Origin: Calothrix brevissima NIES-22
GTDB taxonomy: Bacteria; Cyanobacteriota; Cyanobacteriia; Cyanobacteriales; Nostocaceae
DNA length: 64,000 bases
Assembly (NCBI RefSeq): GCF_002367995.1
Contig: NZ_AP018207.1
Location: forward strand, 1,674,001 to 1,738,000
Direction of reading: 5' to 3'
A program made the position numbers and the translations under genes. The notes below the pieces were generated by a model that had not been told where the DNA came from, ran no database searches, and worked only from the letters and a program-made list of their open reading frames with translations. Positions within the stretch are counted from its first letter, which is position 1, and each line of letters starts with the position of its first letter. Below are positions 1 to 10,070 of the stretch, one piece after another.

Positions 1-110
1 CGATACTACAATAGCCGCTTTCGACAATACAATAGCCACTTTCGATAATACAATAGCCGCTTTCGACAATACAATAGCCGCTTTCGATAATACAATAGCC
101 GCTTTTGCGA
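1..110. repeat. 21-bp minisatellite at window start
   Basis: About five tandem copies of a 21-bp unit (acaatagccgctttcgacaa plus t) with a C/T variant near the end of the unit and one G/A change. The array may extend left of the window. It lies upstream of mutS with no open gene around it. The rest of 111-320 holds a GC-rich hairpin and a short heptamer array and no gene that I can support. Confidence 0.85.
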
Positions 111-187
111 TCGCTAGTTGGGCTATGCTTATACATCGGCGGTAAAATGTGATGCCGATTTAATTATGTGATATGTGGATTGTCGCC

Positions 188-215
188 AAGGGCGGGGAAA
201 CCCCGCCCCTACGGG
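188..215. repeat. GC-rich hairpin repeat, copy 1
   Basis: The stem GGGCGGGG/CCCCGCCC has an AAA loop and is followed by TACGGG. A second copy with a degraded right arm lies at 7593-7620, directly against the pflB stop codon, so this is a dispersed element rather than a mutS-specific signal. Confidence 0.7.
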
Positions 216-227
216 ATGATTATTATT

Positions 228-262
228 ACCCAATGCCCAATGCCCCATGCCCTATGCCCATA
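228..262. repeat. CCCAATG/CCCCATG heptamer array
   Basis: Degenerate heptamers of the type CCCAATG, CCCCATG and CCCTATG are repeated about five times before mutS. The same family recurs at 10660-10696, 47706-47728, 47795-47812 and 55738-55765. Confidence 0.65.
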
Positions 263-320
263 TCCAAAAAGACGCTATCATCGGATATTGTGGCATCTCC
301 CTGCGTAACTTCTAGGATTT

Positions 321-2948
321 ATGACCGCTTCTTACGACGATATCCAGCCAACGGAACCCAGTAACTCGACTACGCCGCATTCGGATACGCGATTAGTAGA
401 CCGTAGTAAGCTGAGTAAGATGTATCAGCATTATGTGGAGGTGAAGGATAAGTATCCTCATGCGCTGTTGCTGTATCGGGTGGGAGATTTTTTTGAAACT
501 TTTTTTCAAGATGCTGTGACTGTTTCGCGGGAACTGGAGTTAGTTCTGACTAGCAAACATGGCGGTGAAGTGGGACGGGTGGCGATGACTGGTGTGCCGC
601 ACCATGCTTGGGAACGCTACACAACTCAACTGGTGGAAAAAGGTTATGCTGTGGTAATTTGCGATCAAGTAGAAGATGCTTCGGAAGCTGTGGGTTTGGT
701 GCGTCGGGAAGTCACCCGCATCCTCACACCGGGGACTTTGTTAGAAGAAGGAATGCTCAAGGCAAGTCGCAATAATTACTTAGCTGCTGTGGTAATTGCG
801 GCTAATCATTGGGGTTTGGCTTATGCAGATATCTCAACTGGGGAATTTCTCACAACGCAAGGTAGTGATTTAGAACACCTGACGCAGGAGTTAATGCGGT
901 TACAGCCTTCCGAGGTGTTGTTTCCGACAAACGCGCCGGATTTAGGTATTTTACTGCGTCCGGGGGAAACTTCGCCCAATTTACCCCAATGTTTACCGCC
1001 AGCTTTTTGTTATTGTTTGCGATCGCAATCGTCATTTTCTCAAGGTGAAGCTAGAAGTAGATTATTGCAGAAATATAAACTGCGATCGCTTGAAGGTTTG
1101 GGGTGCGAACATCTCCCCCTCGCTGTGCGCGCTGCTGGTGGGTTGTTGGAATATCTCGAAGATACCCAAAAGGAAAACCAAGTACCCCTGCAATTATTAC
1201 GCAGCTATACCGTTACCGACTATTTAATCGTAGACCATCAAACCCGCCGCAACTTAGAAATTACGCAAACTGTCCGCGATGGAACATTTCACGGTTCCCT
1301 ACTTTGGGCGTTAGATAGAACTAGCACTGCAATGGGCGGGCGGGCGTTACGGCGCTGGTTATTGCAACCATTAATTGATATTAAAGGTATTCGCGCCAGA
1401 CAAGATACTATTCAAGAATTAGTCGAAAATACCGCTTTACGTCAAGAATTGCGCCAGTTACTCAAGCAAATTTACGACTTAGAAAGGTTAACAGGTAGGG
1501 CTGGTTCAGGAACAGCAAACGCCAAAGATTTAATGGCGTTAGCAGATTCCCTTTCGCGCTTACCAGAATTAGCAGAGTTAGTAATAGAAGCCAATTCGCC
1601 ATTTCTCAAAGCTTTACAAAAAGTACAGCCCGTATTAGAAGAATTAGCCGCAAAAATCCACGCCCATATAGTAGAAACACCACCCATACATATTAAAGAA
1701 GGCGGTTTAATTCGGGCTGGCGTAAATAATTTATTAGATGAAAGCAAAGCTACAGTCGAAGCGGATCAACAATGGATTGCGAATTTAGAAGTAGACGAGC
1801 GAGCCAAAACAGGTATCCCTAACCTCAAGGTAGGATTTAATAAAACCTTTGGATACTATATTAGTATTTCTCGTACCAAAGCCGACCAAGTACCCGCCAA
1901 CTACATCCGCAAGCAAACCCTGACGAATGAAGAACGGTATATTACCCCAGAATTAAAAGAACGGGAAGCCAGAATTCTCTCAGCCCGCGATGATTTAAAT
2001 CAATTGGAATACGAGATTTTTGTCGCCTTGCGGGAGGAAGTCGGCGCACAAGCAGAAATTATCCGCAACCTTTCACGGGCGGTAGCAGCAGCCGATGTTT
2101 TGTGTGGTTTAGCCGAGTTAGCCGTCAATCAAGGTTATTGTCGTCCCGAAATTGTACCCGGAAGAGAAATAGAAATTGTTGAAGGAAGACACCCAGTAGT
2201 CGAACAATCCTTACCTGCTGGTTTCTTTGTCCCCAATTCTACACAATTAGGTCAACAGTCAACAGTCAATAGTCAACAGTCAATAGTCAATAGTCAACAG
2301 TCAATAGTCAATGGTCATCAGTCATCAGTCAACCCTGACTTAATTATTCTTACAGGGCCGAATGCCAGTGGTAAAAGTTGTTATTTGCGTCAGGTGGGAT
2401 TAATTCAATTAATGGCGCAGACGGGGAGTTTTGTGCCGGCGAGATTTGCTAAATTGGGAGTATGCGATCGCATTTTTACCCGTGTCGGTGCAGTTGATGA
2501 TTTAGCCACAGGTCAATCTACATTTATGGTAGAGATGAACGAAACCGCAAATATTCTCAACCATGCAACCGCCAGATCATTAGTATTATTAGATGAAATT
2601 GGCAGAGGAACAGCCACCTTTGACGGACTTTCCATAGCTTGGGCGGTAGCGGAATATTTAGCTACAGATATCAAAGCCAGAACAATATTTGCTACCCATT
2701 ACCACGAATTAAACGAACTCGCGGGAATGTTAAGCAATGTTGCGAATTATCAAGTAACAGTCAAAGAACTACCAGACCAAATTATCTTTTTACATCAAGT
2801 TCAACCAGGCGGTGCAGATAAATCCTACGGAATCGAAGCCGGAAGATTAGCCGGTTTACCTGCGGTAGTAATTAAACGGGCAAAACAAGTCATGGGGCAG
2901 ATAGAGAAACATAGTAAAATTGCGATCGGTTTACGGGAAAATCTTTAG
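321..2948 (+). CDS. mutS: DNA mismatch repair ATPase MutS with in-frame repeat insertion
   Basis: MutS recognises mismatches and small loops in newly replicated DNA and starts excision repair. The 875-residue protein has the N-terminal mismatch-recognition motif ([11 protein letters not shown], about residues 52-62), the clamp and lever regions, and a C-terminal ATPase with Walker A GPNASGKS at 679-686, Walker [17 protein letters not shown] and the switch histidine in [11 protein letters not shown]. Residues about 644-671 are translated from twelve heptamers (2251-2334), giving a 7-residue QQSIVNS-type repeat just before the P-loop. That segment is foreign to MutS and is also found as an intergenic repeat in this window. 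The ATG at 321 has no strong ribosome site, but the reading frame is continuous and the family match starts within about 35 residues. Confidence 0.97.
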   Translation: MTASYDDIQPTEPSNSTTPHSDTRLVDRSKLSKMYQHYVEVKDKYPHALLLYRVGDFFETFFQDAVTVSRELELVLTSKHGGEVGRVAMTGVPHHAWERYTTQLVEKGYAVVICDQVEDASEAVGLVRREVTRILTPGTLLEEGMLKASRNNYLAAVVIAANHWGLAYADISTGEFLTTQGSDLEHLTQELMRLQPSEVLFPTNAPDLGILLRPGETSPNLPQCLPPAFCYCLRSQSSFSQGEARSRLLQKYKLRSLEGLGCEHLPLAVRAAGGLLEYLEDTQKENQVPLQLLRSYTVTDYLIVDHQTRRNLEITQTVRDGTFHGSLLWALDRTSTAMGGRALRRWLLQPLIDIKGIRARQDTIQELVENTALRQELRQLLKQIYDLERLTGRAGSGTANAKDLMALADSLSRLPELAELVIEANSPFLKALQKVQPVLEELAAKIHAHIVETPPIHIKEGGLIRAGVNNLLDESKATVEADQQWIANLEVDERAKTGIPNLKVGFNKTFGYYISISRTKADQVPANYIRKQTLTNEERYITPELKEREARILSARDDLNQLEYEIFVALREEVGAQAEIIRNLSRAVAAADVLCGLAELAVNQGYCRPEIVPGREIEIVEGRHPVVEQSLPAGFFVPNSTQLGQQSTVNSQQSIVNSQQSIVNGHQSSVNPDLIILTGPNASGKSCYLRQVGLIQLMAQTGSFVPARFAKLGVCDRIFTRVGAVDDLATGQSTFMVEMNETANILNHATARSLVLLDEIGRGTATFDGLSIAWAVAEYLATDIKARTIFATHYHELNELAGMLSNVANYQVTVKELPDQIIFLHQVQPGGADKSYGIEAGRLAGLPAVVIKRAKQVMGQIEKHSKIAIGLRENL
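2251..2334. repeat. Heptamer array inside mutS
   Basis: Twelve consecutive 7-bp units of the GTCAACA/GTCAATA/GTCATCA type cover exactly 84 bp. Twelve units are a multiple of three codons, so the mutS frame is kept. The same heptamer occurs outside genes at many places in the window. Confidence 0.95.
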
Positions 2949-3130
2949 ATTGTTGACGGTTGACTGTTGACGGTTGACTGTTGACTGAAGCCAAAAACCT
3001 CAATCATCAAATCTCTGATATTCTCTGCGCCTCTGCGTCCTCTGCGGTGCAAAAATAAATTATCCCAATTTAACCAAAGAATGCGACAGATTGTAGGGGC
3101 ATGGCAATGCCATGCCCTCTAGAATGTATT

Positions 3131-3220
3131 AGGAATTACGCAAAAATAATCAAAAACATTAATTTATTGAACCGCCAAGACGCCAAGACGCCAAGAATTC
3201 CTAGAGTGTGCGTAAATCCT
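3131..3220. repeat. MITE-like element, short copy
   Basis: The ends are AGGAATTACGCA and TGCGTAAATCCT, inverted repeats with one mismatch. The body contains ATTTATTGAACCGCCAAGA, CGCCAAG repeats and AATTCCTAGAGTG. The same termini and core recur at 40121-40378, where the element is longer and carries a nested insertion. Confidence 0.75.
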
Positions 3221-3413
3221 TGTCGTAAATATTATTTGATATTGGTATTATTTAACCACAGAGAACACAGAGAACACAGAGCTAATACTTAGCAAAAGCT
3301 TATATGTTAGACAATGCCCACCCTACATATACTATTTCTTCTCTCTGCGTCCTTGGCGTCTTGGCGGTTCAAAAATAATACCAATTTCCCAAAACAATCC
3401 CACAAATTAGGCA

Positions 3414-3434
3414 GGGCACAATAATCTTGTGCCC
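3414..3434. terminator. Hairpin downstream of adhE
   Basis: The perfect stem GGGCACAA/TTGTGCCC has a 5-nt loop and lies about 95 bp past the adhE stop. There is no clear T tract on the minus strand, so a terminator role is only possible; it could equally be another dispersed palindrome. Confidence 0.35.
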
Positions 3435-3528
3435 TTAACTATAATTAATTTATCGCCAAAATTTTAGTTTCTCACCTGGGAATCAAGTCAACAGTCAACC
3501 GTCAACCGTCAACCGTCAACCCCCAGCT

Positions 3529-6201
3529 TTACACCTCCACCACATCACCGGCGAAAAACTCCGGTGTATTGTGATAAAGTACCGCATCAATCCGACAACC
3601 TTGATAAGCTAAAACATATAACTCCTTCAAGTCCTTCATTAGCGGATAGCGGGGATTTGCACCTGTACATTGATCGTCAAATGCTTGTTCTGCCATTTCT
3701 TCCACCTTGGCGTAGAACTCTTGATCTTCATCACCCAACGCCTGTTTAATCGTCGCCGGAATCTCAATTTGCTGTTTGAGATTTTCAATCGCCGCAATCA
3801 ATAATTCCACTTTTTCGTCGGCTGTATTGCCACCTAAACGCAGATGGTCGGCTATTTGCGCATACCTATCTTTGGCATTAGGATATCTATATTGGGGAAA
3901 TATTGCTTGCTTGAAGGGAATATCTGTAGCGTTGTAGCGGATAACGTGAGAAATCATCAAAGCGTTAGCTAAACCGTGGGGAACATGGAAAGTAGCACCG
4001 AGTTTATGCGCCATTGAGTGACAGATACCCAAGAAAGCATTGGCAAAAGCCATCCCGGCAATTGTCGCTGCATAATGTACCTTTTCCCTAGCTTTGAGAT
4101 CTTTAGCACCATTTTGGTAAGCACTGGGTAAATATTTAAACAATAGTCTAATTGCTTGCAGCGCTAAACCATCGGTAAACTCAGTAGCCATTACGGATAC
4201 GTAGGCTTCTAAGGCATGAGTTAATGCATCAATACCGCCATAAGCCGTGAGTTTTTTCGGCATATTTAAGGTGAGTTCCGGATCGGCGATCGCAATATTT
4301 GGAGTTAGGGCATAATCTGCTAAGGGATATTTCACGCCAACTCTGTCATCTGTCACCACAGCAAAGGGTGTCACTTCCGAACCAGTACCCGAAGTTGTGG
4401 GAATCGCCACCATAATGGCTTTTTGTCCCAAAGGCGGTAATTCATAAACCCGCTTGCGGATATCCATAAACCGCATCGCCAAGCCTTCAAATTCAATATC
4501 TGGCTGTTCGTACATCAACCACATAACTTTAGCCGCATCCATTGGCGAACCGCCACCAATGGCAATAATCACATCTGGTTGATAGCTTCTGAGTAAAGCT
4601 AATCCTTTATTTACATTTGATAATGTGGGATCTGGTTCAACATCATGGAATACGTCATGTTTCACACCAATTTCGTCTAAAACTTGGGTAACTTTATCGA
4701 CAATTCCTAAATCAAATAATGGTTTATCTGTAACGATAAAAGCCCGTTCTTTACCTTCCAAATCGCGCAAAGCTACAGGTAAACAACCATATTTAAAATA
4801 TACTTTTGGCGGGACGCGGAACCACAACATATTTTGTCGCCGTTGCGATACCGTTTTGATATTTACTAAGTGATGGGGTGTAACGTTATCAGAAATTGTA
4901 TTTCCGCCCCAAGTACCGCAACCTAATGTTAAAGATGGGTCAAGTTTAAAGTTATATAAATCGCCAATCGCCCCTTGGGAAGATGGAGTGTTAATCAAAA
5001 CTCTCCCGGTTTTCATCCGGTTTTCAAAATAGGCAATATCATCCAAATTATCGGGATTTGTATACAGTACCGAAGTATGTCCCAAACCGCCAAATTCGAT
5101 TAATTTATCGGCTTTATCTACAGCATCATGAAAATCTGCGGCGCGATACATTGCCAAAATTGGTGATAGCTTTTCATAAGCAAAAGGTTCGCTATTGCCT
5201 ATATTTTCAACTTCACCAATTAATACTTTATGAATCTTGTGTGTTGTCAGATCATCATCCTTTGGCAGAGAAATTCCGGCTAAATTCGCTAAAGTTTCAA
5301 CCGACTGTCCCACAATTGCCGGATTTAGTCTACCATCTTTCAAAATTATATTACCGAGCTTTTGTCTTTCCTCATCATTGAGAAAATATGCACCCCGGCT
5401 GATAAATTCCTGTTTAACTTTTTCGTAAACTTCATCAACTACAACAACTGATTGTTCCGAAGCGCAAATCATGCCGTTGTCAAAGGTTTTACTTAATAAA
5501 ATTGAACTCACAGCCATTTGAATGTGAGCGCTACTATCAATTATGGCGGGAGTATTCCCCGCACCCACACCTAAAGATGGATGTCCTGAAGAATAAGCAG
5601 CGCGTACCATTCCCGGCCCGCCAGTTGCTAAAATTAATTTAACTTCTGGATGCTGCATTAAAGCTTTCGATAATTCCACAGTTGGCTCATCAATCCAACC
5701 AATAATATCTTCTGGCGCACCAGCAGCAATTGCAGCTTTTAGGACAATTTGAGCGGCTGCAATAGTGCAGTTTTTTGATTTGGGATGGGGTGAAAAGATA
5801 ATGGCATTTCTGGTTTTTAAAGCAATTAAGGCTTTAAAAATTGTCGTCGCTGTCGGGTTAGTTACCGGAACAATTCCTGCCACAATCCCTACAGGTTCAG
5901 AAATTTTTTGAATTCCAAATGAATTATCTTCTTCAATCACCCCGCAGGTTTTTTCATGTTTGTATTTATTGTAAATAAACTCCGAAGCAAAGTGATTTTT
6001 AATCACCTTATCTTCTACAATTCCCATCCCTGTCTCTGTAACTGCTAACTTTGCTAGGGGAATTCGTTCGGCGTTAGCTGCTAATGCAGCCTTTTTAAAG
6101 ATAACATCAACTTGTTCTTGAGAGTAATTGGCGTATTGCGCCTGTGCAGCTTTTACCCGTTGTACAAGTAATTCTAATTCTTCGATATTCGTAACTTTCA
6201 T
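3529..6201 (-). CDS. adhE: Bifunctional acetaldehyde-CoA/alcohol dehydrogenase AdhE
   Basis: AdhE reduces acetyl-CoA to acetaldehyde and then to ethanol with NADH, closing the redox balance of pyruvate-formate lyase fermentation. The 890-residue protein is full length and follows E. coli AdhE closely from its first residues (KVTNIEELELLVQRVKAAQ). The N-terminal aldehyde dehydrogenase half has the catalytic cysteine in NGMICASEQSVVV. The C-terminal iron-dependent alcohol dehydrogenase half has the NAD site GGGSPMDAAKVMW and metal ligands in GGIDALTHALEAY and GICHSMAHKLGATFHVPHG. It is the last gene of the pflB, pflA, adhE series. The 227-bp gap upstream contains two heptamer arrays. In spirosome-forming relatives AdhE also polymerises; nothing in the sequence decides that here. 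Confidence 0.97.
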   Translation of the reverse strand: MKVTNIEELELLVQRVKAAQAQYANYSQEQVDVIFKKAALAANAERIPLAKLAVTETGMGIVEDKVIKNHFASEFIYNKYKHEKTCGVIEEDNSFGIQKISEPVGIVAGIVPVTNPTATTIFKALIALKTRNAIIFSPHPKSKNCTIAAAQIVLKAAIAAGAPEDIIGWIDEPTVELSKALMQHPEVKLILATGGPGMVRAAYSSGHPSLGVGAGNTPAIIDSSAHIQMAVSSILLSKTFDNGMICASEQSVVVVDEVYEKVKQEFISRGAYFLNDEERQKLGNIILKDGRLNPAIVGQSVETLANLAGISLPKDDDLTTHKIHKVLIGEVENIGNSEPFAYEKLSPILAMYRAADFHDAVDKADKLIEFGGLGHTSVLYTNPDNLDDIAYFENRMKTGRVLINTPSSQGAIGDLYNFKLDPSLTLGCGTWGGNTISDNVTPHHLVNIKTVSQRRQNMLWFRVPPKVYFKYGCLPVALRDLEGKERAFIVTDKPLFDLGIVDKVTQVLDEIGVKHDVFHDVEPDPTLSNVNKGLALLRSYQPDVIIAIGGGSPMDAAKVMWLMYEQPDIEFEGLAMRFMDIRKRVYELPPLGQKAIMVAIPTTSGTGSEVTPFAVVTDDRVGVKYPLADYALTPNIAIADPELTLNMPKKLTAYGGIDALTHALEAYVSVMATEFTDGLALQAIRLLFKYLPSAYQNGAKDLKAREKVHYAATIAGMAFANAFLGICHSMAHKLGATFHVPHGLANALMISHVIRYNATDIPFKQAIFPQYRYPNAKDRYAQIADHLRLGGNTADEKVELLIAAIENLKQQIEIPATIKQALGDEDQEFYAKVEEMAEQAFDDQCTGANPRYPLMKDLKELYVLAYQGCRIDAVLYHNTPEFFAGDVVEV

Positions 6202-6232
6202 ATATGTATCCTGCTGCGGAATTTACTACAGA

Positions 6233-6268
6233 TAAAAGGCAGATGGCAGGAGGCAGATGGCAGAAGGA
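6233..6268. repeat. GGCAGAT/GGCAGAA heptamer array
   Basis: Five imperfect heptamers, GGCAGAT, GGCAGGA and GGCAGAA, lie upstream of adhE. An inverted-sense heptamer array (TCTGCCC/TCTGCCT) lies 120 bp away at 6391-6420, so a transcript of this gap could pair the two. Confidence 0.75.
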
Positions 6269-6390
6269 ATAATGGTCATATACTCTGTATTAACCATAAG
6301 TAAGGAAATAAGGGGTTAATATTTTGGCAAAGTTAATATTTTGGTGGCGAAGATTTAAGAGAATTTGAAATTATTTTCTCAATAAAACCT

Positions 6391-6420
6391 TCTGCCCTCT
6401 GCCCTCTGCCTTCTGCCTTC
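6391..6420. repeat. TCTGCCC/TCTGCCT heptamer array
   Basis: Four to five heptamers stand directly after the pflA stop codon (minus strand) and are complementary in sense to the GGCAGAT array at 6233-6268. Confidence 0.75.
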
Positions 6421-6428
6421 CTAAAAAC

Positions 6429-7253
6429 TTAAATTGCAAATATTCCTCGACTGCGAAAGATATCCAACACTGCTTGTACTTGTTCTGGAGATGGTGGTTG
6501 AGTATCTCTCAATAAATATTCAAATCCTAGTTCTTGCCATTTGTATTCACCCATTTTATGAAATGGTAAAACTTCTAATCTTTCTACATTGGTGAATGGG
6601 GCAATAAAATCAGCTAAACCGCTAATATTTTCTGGTTCATCGGTTAAACCGGGAACTAACACAAATCGAATCCAAGTAGGCTTATGAATGACATTGAGAT
6701 ATTTAGCTAATGCTAATGTGGGTTCAATGCTGCGACCTGTAACTTTAGTATAAGTATCAGGGTCAAAAGATTTAATGTCAAGCAAAACTAAATCGGCAAA
6801 TTCGAGTACAGATTTAGCGGATTCTAACTCACAAAAACCAGAAGTATCTAATGCTGTATGAATTCCTAATTCTTGACAGCGTTTAAAAATTTCGCGAACA
6901 AATCCCGGCTGCATTAATGGTTCTCCGCCAGTGATTGTCACACCACCACCAGAAGATTGCATATAGGATCTATACTTCTGAATTTCTGTGACTAATTCGT
7001 CAACGCTGGTTTGTTTACCATGTTCTAGATAGCGACAATCAGCATTACTGCAATAAAGACAGCGTAGCGGACAACCAGATGTGAAAATTACAAATCGAAT
7101 ACCAGGCCCGTCAACTGTCCCACAACTTTCTACTGAATGAATGTAACCGGAATTAATAATTGCTGGAAATATATGGCTATTTTCTCGCGTGTGATGTTCT
7201 ATGGGAAAATGCGGGAATTTTAGATTGTGCATAAATTTCACCTCAGTTGACAT
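6429..7253 (-). CDS. pflA: Pyruvate formate-lyase activating enzyme (radical SAM)
   Basis: This enzyme uses SAM and a [4Fe-4S] cluster to abstract hydrogen from the glycine of PflB and so switches it on under anoxia. The CxxxCxxC cluster motif is CPLRCLYC, preceded by SCGTVDGPGIRFVIF. GGEPLMQPGF and the later DIKSFDPDTY segment also match the family. The frame gives 274 residues, against about 246 for E. coli PflA; the first 35 or so residues (to IINSGYIHSVESCG) have no family counterpart. An alternative ATG at 7232 (MHNLKF) would shorten it by seven residues. It lies between pflB and adhE on the same strand. Confidence 0.95.
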   Translation of the reverse strand: MSTEVKFMHNLKFPHFPIEHHTRENSHIFPAIINSGYIHSVESCGTVDGPGIRFVIFTSGCPLRCLYCSNADCRYLEHGKQTSVDELVTEIQKYRSYMQSSGGGVTITGGEPLMQPGFVREIFKRCQELGIHTALDTSGFCELESAKSVLEFADLVLLDIKSFDPDTYTKVTGRSIEPTLALAKYLNVIHKPTWIRFVLVPGLTDEPENISGLADFIAPFTNVERLEVLPFHKMGEYKWQELGFEYLLRDTQPPSPEQVQAVLDIFRSRGIFAI

Positions 7254-7378
7254 TAGCTATCAACCTGTCTTTTGACTCTCACCTATGAGTTATAGATAAC
7301 AATTGTGAGGAACTTGTGGGGATATCGTGGTGTAAACAATCAATTTGCGAAATTAAATTTAGCTTTTAGCGATCCCCG

Positions 7379-7394
7379 TTAGATATATATCTAA
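7379..7394. promoter_or_regulatory. AT-rich palindrome upstream of pflA
   Basis: The perfect 16-bp palindrome TTAGATATATATCTAA is centred about 133 bp before the pflA start. Its symmetry suits a dimeric regulator, but I recognise no consensus and no regulator is encoded nearby. Confidence 0.35.
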
Positions 7395-7518
7395 ATAGAG
7401 TCGCAGGTAGGAATTCCTAGGGGAAAAATAACCATATTTTGATTTTTTTGTCACTAATAAAGCTCAATCTGTAGCGGTTTAAAAACTAAAAATTTTGGCT
7501 AATTTTTGTTCAATTGCT

Positions 7519-7551
7519 AGATCCCCGACTTCTTGAAGAAGTCGGGGATCT
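7519..7551. repeat. 33-bp perfect hairpin repeat, copy 1
   Basis: The arms AGATCCCCGACTTCTT and AAGAAGTCGGGGATCT are separated by one base. An identical 33-bp copy is at 19414-19446, and both are preceded by TTGCT or TTGCT-like sequence. This is a dispersed palindromic element that could also act as a processing or termination hairpin. Confidence 0.85.
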
Positions 7552-7592
7552 GAGTAAAACCCACCATCTGATTCGTCAACAGAAACCCTCAC

Positions 7593-7620
7593 AAGGGCGG
7601 GGAAACCCCATCCCTACGGG
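7593..7620. repeat. GC-rich hairpin repeat, copy 2
   Basis: GGGCGGGG AAA CCCCATCCC followed by TACGGG directly abuts the stop codon of pflB. It is the partner of the copy at 188-215 with a changed right arm. Confidence 0.65.
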
Positions 7621-9849
7621 TTAAAATCGTTCGTGGAATGTGCGATGAATTACATCAAGTTGCTGTTCTCGCGTTAATTTAATGAAGTTCACCGCGTAAC
7701 CGGAAACCCTAATTGTTAACTGGGGATATAACTCTGGATGATCCATTGCATCCATTAACATTTCTCGCTTGAGGACGTTAACGTTAATATGGTGTCCGCC
7801 ATCATGGAAGTAACCATCTAGCATTCCCACTAGGTTGCTGATTTGATCGACTTCTAATTTACCTAAGGCTGATGGTACAACGGAGAAAGTGTTGGAAATG
7901 CCATCTTGGGCGCATTGGTAAGGAATTTTCGCGACGGATTCCAAAGAGGCAACTGCACCTTTACTATCTCTTCCATGCATGGGGTTTGCACCAGGCGCAA
8001 AGGGTTCGCCAGCTTTTCTCCCGTCGGGGGTGTTACCGGTTTTCTTACCATACACAACGTTTGAGGTAATTGTTAATACCGATTGTGTTGCTGTGGCTTG
8101 GCGATATGTGGGATGTTGACGCAGTTCGTTCATGAACTTGGTAACTAAATCTACCGCGATTTCATCAACGCGATCGTCGTTGTTGCCATATTTGGGATAA
8201 TCGCCGGTAATTTCATAATCAACGGCTAATCCCTCGGCGTTGCGCAATACTTTGACTTTGGCATATTTAATTGCTGATAAAGCATCTGTTACCACCGATA
8301 ACCCAGCAATCCCGCAAGCCATTGTGCGTAAAATATCGCGATCGTGGAGTGCCATTTCGATGCGTTCGTAGCAGTATTTATCATGCATGTAATGGATCAC
8401 ATTCAGGGTATTAATATATGCCTTGGCTAACCAAGCCATCATTGTTGCAAATTGCTCCTGTACCTGTTGATAATCTAGGTAGTCGGAAGTAATTGGCGCG
8501 ATCGCATTTGCAACTTGTTCGCCAGAAATTTCATCTTTACCGCCGTTAATCGCATATAGCAAACACTTGGCTAGATTGACTCGCGCACCAAAAAACTGCA
8601 TTTGCTTACCAATGCGCATTGCCGAAACGCAACAAGCGATCGCATAATCATCACCCCAGTAAGAACGCATCAAATCATCGTTCTCATACTGAATTGAGCT
8701 AGTCTGAATTGAAACTTTAGCGCAAAAACGTTTAAAATTATCAGGTAACTGTTCCGACCACAACACAGTTAAATTTGGTTCTGGTGCTGGGCCTAAATTA
8801 GACAAAGTATGCAGAATCCGGAAACTATTTTTAGTTACCAAAGGCTTACCATCTTCACCCACACCGCCAACACATTCCGTCACCCAAGTCGGATCGCCAG
8901 AAAATAGTTGGTTATAATCTGGTGTCCGCAAAAATCTTACCATGCGTAACTTCATCACAAAATGGTCGATGAGTTCTTGCAGTTGGGATTCGGTAACTGT
9001 TCCTTGTTGTAAATCTCGTTCAAAGTAAATATCTAGGAACGTCGAAACCCTTCCCAAAGACATCGCCGCACCGTTTTGTTCTTTCACAGCTGCCAGATAG
9101 CCAAAATATAACCATTGCACAGCTTCTTTCGCTGTAGCTGCGGGTTGACTAATATCAAACCCGTAACTTGCAGCCATTGTTTTTAATTCAAACAATGCTT
9201 TGATTTGTTCAGAAATTTCTTCCCGCAAGCGAATTGTATCTTCAACAATCTCATCTAACTCTAAAGATTGGAGTTGTGATTTTTTATCATCAATTAAACC
9301 ATCAACACCATACAAAGCTACGCGCCGATAATCGCCAATAATTCTGCCTCGTCCGTAAGCATCTGGCAATCCGGTGATAATACCATAGCGCCGACATAAG
9401 CGCATTTCGCGAGTATAGGCATCAAATACGCCGTCGTTATGAGTTTTGCGGTATTTGGTAAATATATCTGCGGTTTGGGGATTAAGTTCGTAACCGTAAG
9501 CTTTTAATGCATCTTTAACTACACGAATGCCACCAAACGGCATAATAGCGCGTTTTAGGGGTTTATCCGTTTGCAATCCGACAATCTGTTCCAATTCGCG
9601 GTGAATATAACCCGGTTGATGGGAGGTAATTGTCGAAACAACTTCTGTATCTGTATCTAAAATACCTTTCTCCCGCTCAACTGCCATTAAGTCCTTGACT
9701 TTATCCCAGAGTGCTTCAGTGGTGAGAGTCGCACCTGTTAAAAAAGATTCATCGCCACTGTAAAGGGTGTAATTCTTTTGGATAAAATCACGGACATTGA
9801 TTTCTTCTGTCCATTTACCACTTGTAAAGCCTTGCCATTGTGCCAACAT
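7621..9849 (-). CDS. pflB: Pyruvate formate-lyase (formate C-acetyltransferase)
   Basis: PflB converts pyruvate and CoA to acetyl-CoA and formate through a glycyl radical. The catalytic cysteine pair is in [10 protein letters not shown] and the radical glycine in [11 protein letters not shown] near the C-terminus. The conserved [20 protein letters not shown] and [20 protein letters not shown] are present. I start at the ATG at 9849 ([21 protein letters not shown]), which gives 742 residues and aligns with the E. coli start. The open frame runs upstream to 10002, but the extra 51 residues are basic and unlike the family. GGGGGG shortly before 9849 may help ribosome binding. It is the first gene of the pflB, pflA, adhE series. 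The enzyme is oxygen-sensitive, so it implies anoxic or micro-oxic episodes. Confidence 0.95.
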   Translation of the reverse strand: MLAQWQGFTSGKWTEEINVRDFIQKNYTLYSGDESFLTGATLTTEALWDKVKDLMAVEREKGILDTDTEVVSTITSHQPGYIHRELEQIVGLQTDKPLKRAIMPFGGIRVVKDALKAYGYELNPQTADIFTKYRKTHNDGVFDAYTREMRLCRRYGIITGLPDAYGRGRIIGDYRRVALYGVDGLIDDKKSQLQSLELDEIVEDTIRLREEISEQIKALFELKTMAASYGFDISQPAATAKEAVQWLYFGYLAAVKEQNGAAMSLGRVSTFLDIYFERDLQQGTVTESQLQELIDHFVMKLRMVRFLRTPDYNQLFSGDPTWVTECVGGVGEDGKPLVTKNSFRILHTLSNLGPAPEPNLTVLWSEQLPDNFKRFCAKVSIQTSSIQYENDDLMRSYWGDDYAIACCVSAMRIGKQMQFFGARVNLAKCLLYAINGGKDEISGEQVANAIAPITSDYLDYQQVQEQFATMMAWLAKAYINTLNVIHYMHDKYCYERIEMALHDRDILRTMACGIAGLSVVTDALSAIKYAKVKVLRNAEGLAVDYEITGDYPKYGNNDDRVDEIAVDLVTKFMNELRQHPTYRQATATQSVLTITSNVVYGKKTGNTPDGRKAGEPFAPGANPMHGRDSKGAVASLESVAKIPYQCAQDGISNTFSVVPSALGKLEVDQISNLVGMLDGYFHDGGHHINVNVLKREMLMDAMDHPELYPQLTIRVSGYAVNFIKLTREQQLDVIHRTFHERF

Positions 9850-10070
9850 CGGAGATTCCCCCCAGTTGATGAAGCTAAATAATTGACTGCGGTATCTTTG
9901 CTTGGGATAACGTAGCACACCTAATTGTGATATTAGCGCAACTGTAAGTGGTGATTTTTTATGAGTTTTGTGGGATCGTGTCGCCTTAATAGTTTTGGGC
10001 AAAAGTTAAATTTTTATTCTCGCTATAGCTGGATTTTTACTGAAAGAAAGGTTGCAACTCATTAATTAGG

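Larger units (their letters stand above)
2949..3528. other. Gene-free repeat-rich spacer between mutS and adhE
   Basis: No gene is supported here. The spacer holds a heptamer array at 2951-2987 (TTGACGG/TTGACTG), a hairpin at 3097-3117 (GGGCATGGCA/TGCCATGCCC), a MITE-like element at 3131-3220, a partly inverted copy of its core at about 3350-3372 (CTTGGCGTCTTGGCGGTTC), a hairpin at 3414-3434, and a second heptamer array at 3487-3521 (GTCAACC). Confidence 0.8.
7254..7620. other. Spacer between pflB and pflA
   Basis: The 367-bp gap has no gene. It contains a 16-bp AT-rich palindrome (7379-7394), a long perfect hairpin repeat (7519-7551) and a GC-rich hairpin repeat touching the pflB stop (7593-7620). 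The hairpins could attenuate pflB transcripts before pflA, but both are dispersed elements also present elsewhere in the window. Confidence 0.7.

Noticed and set aside
173-364. 63-codon frame before mutS
   Set aside because: It runs through a hairpin repeat and a heptamer array and overlaps the mutS start in another frame.
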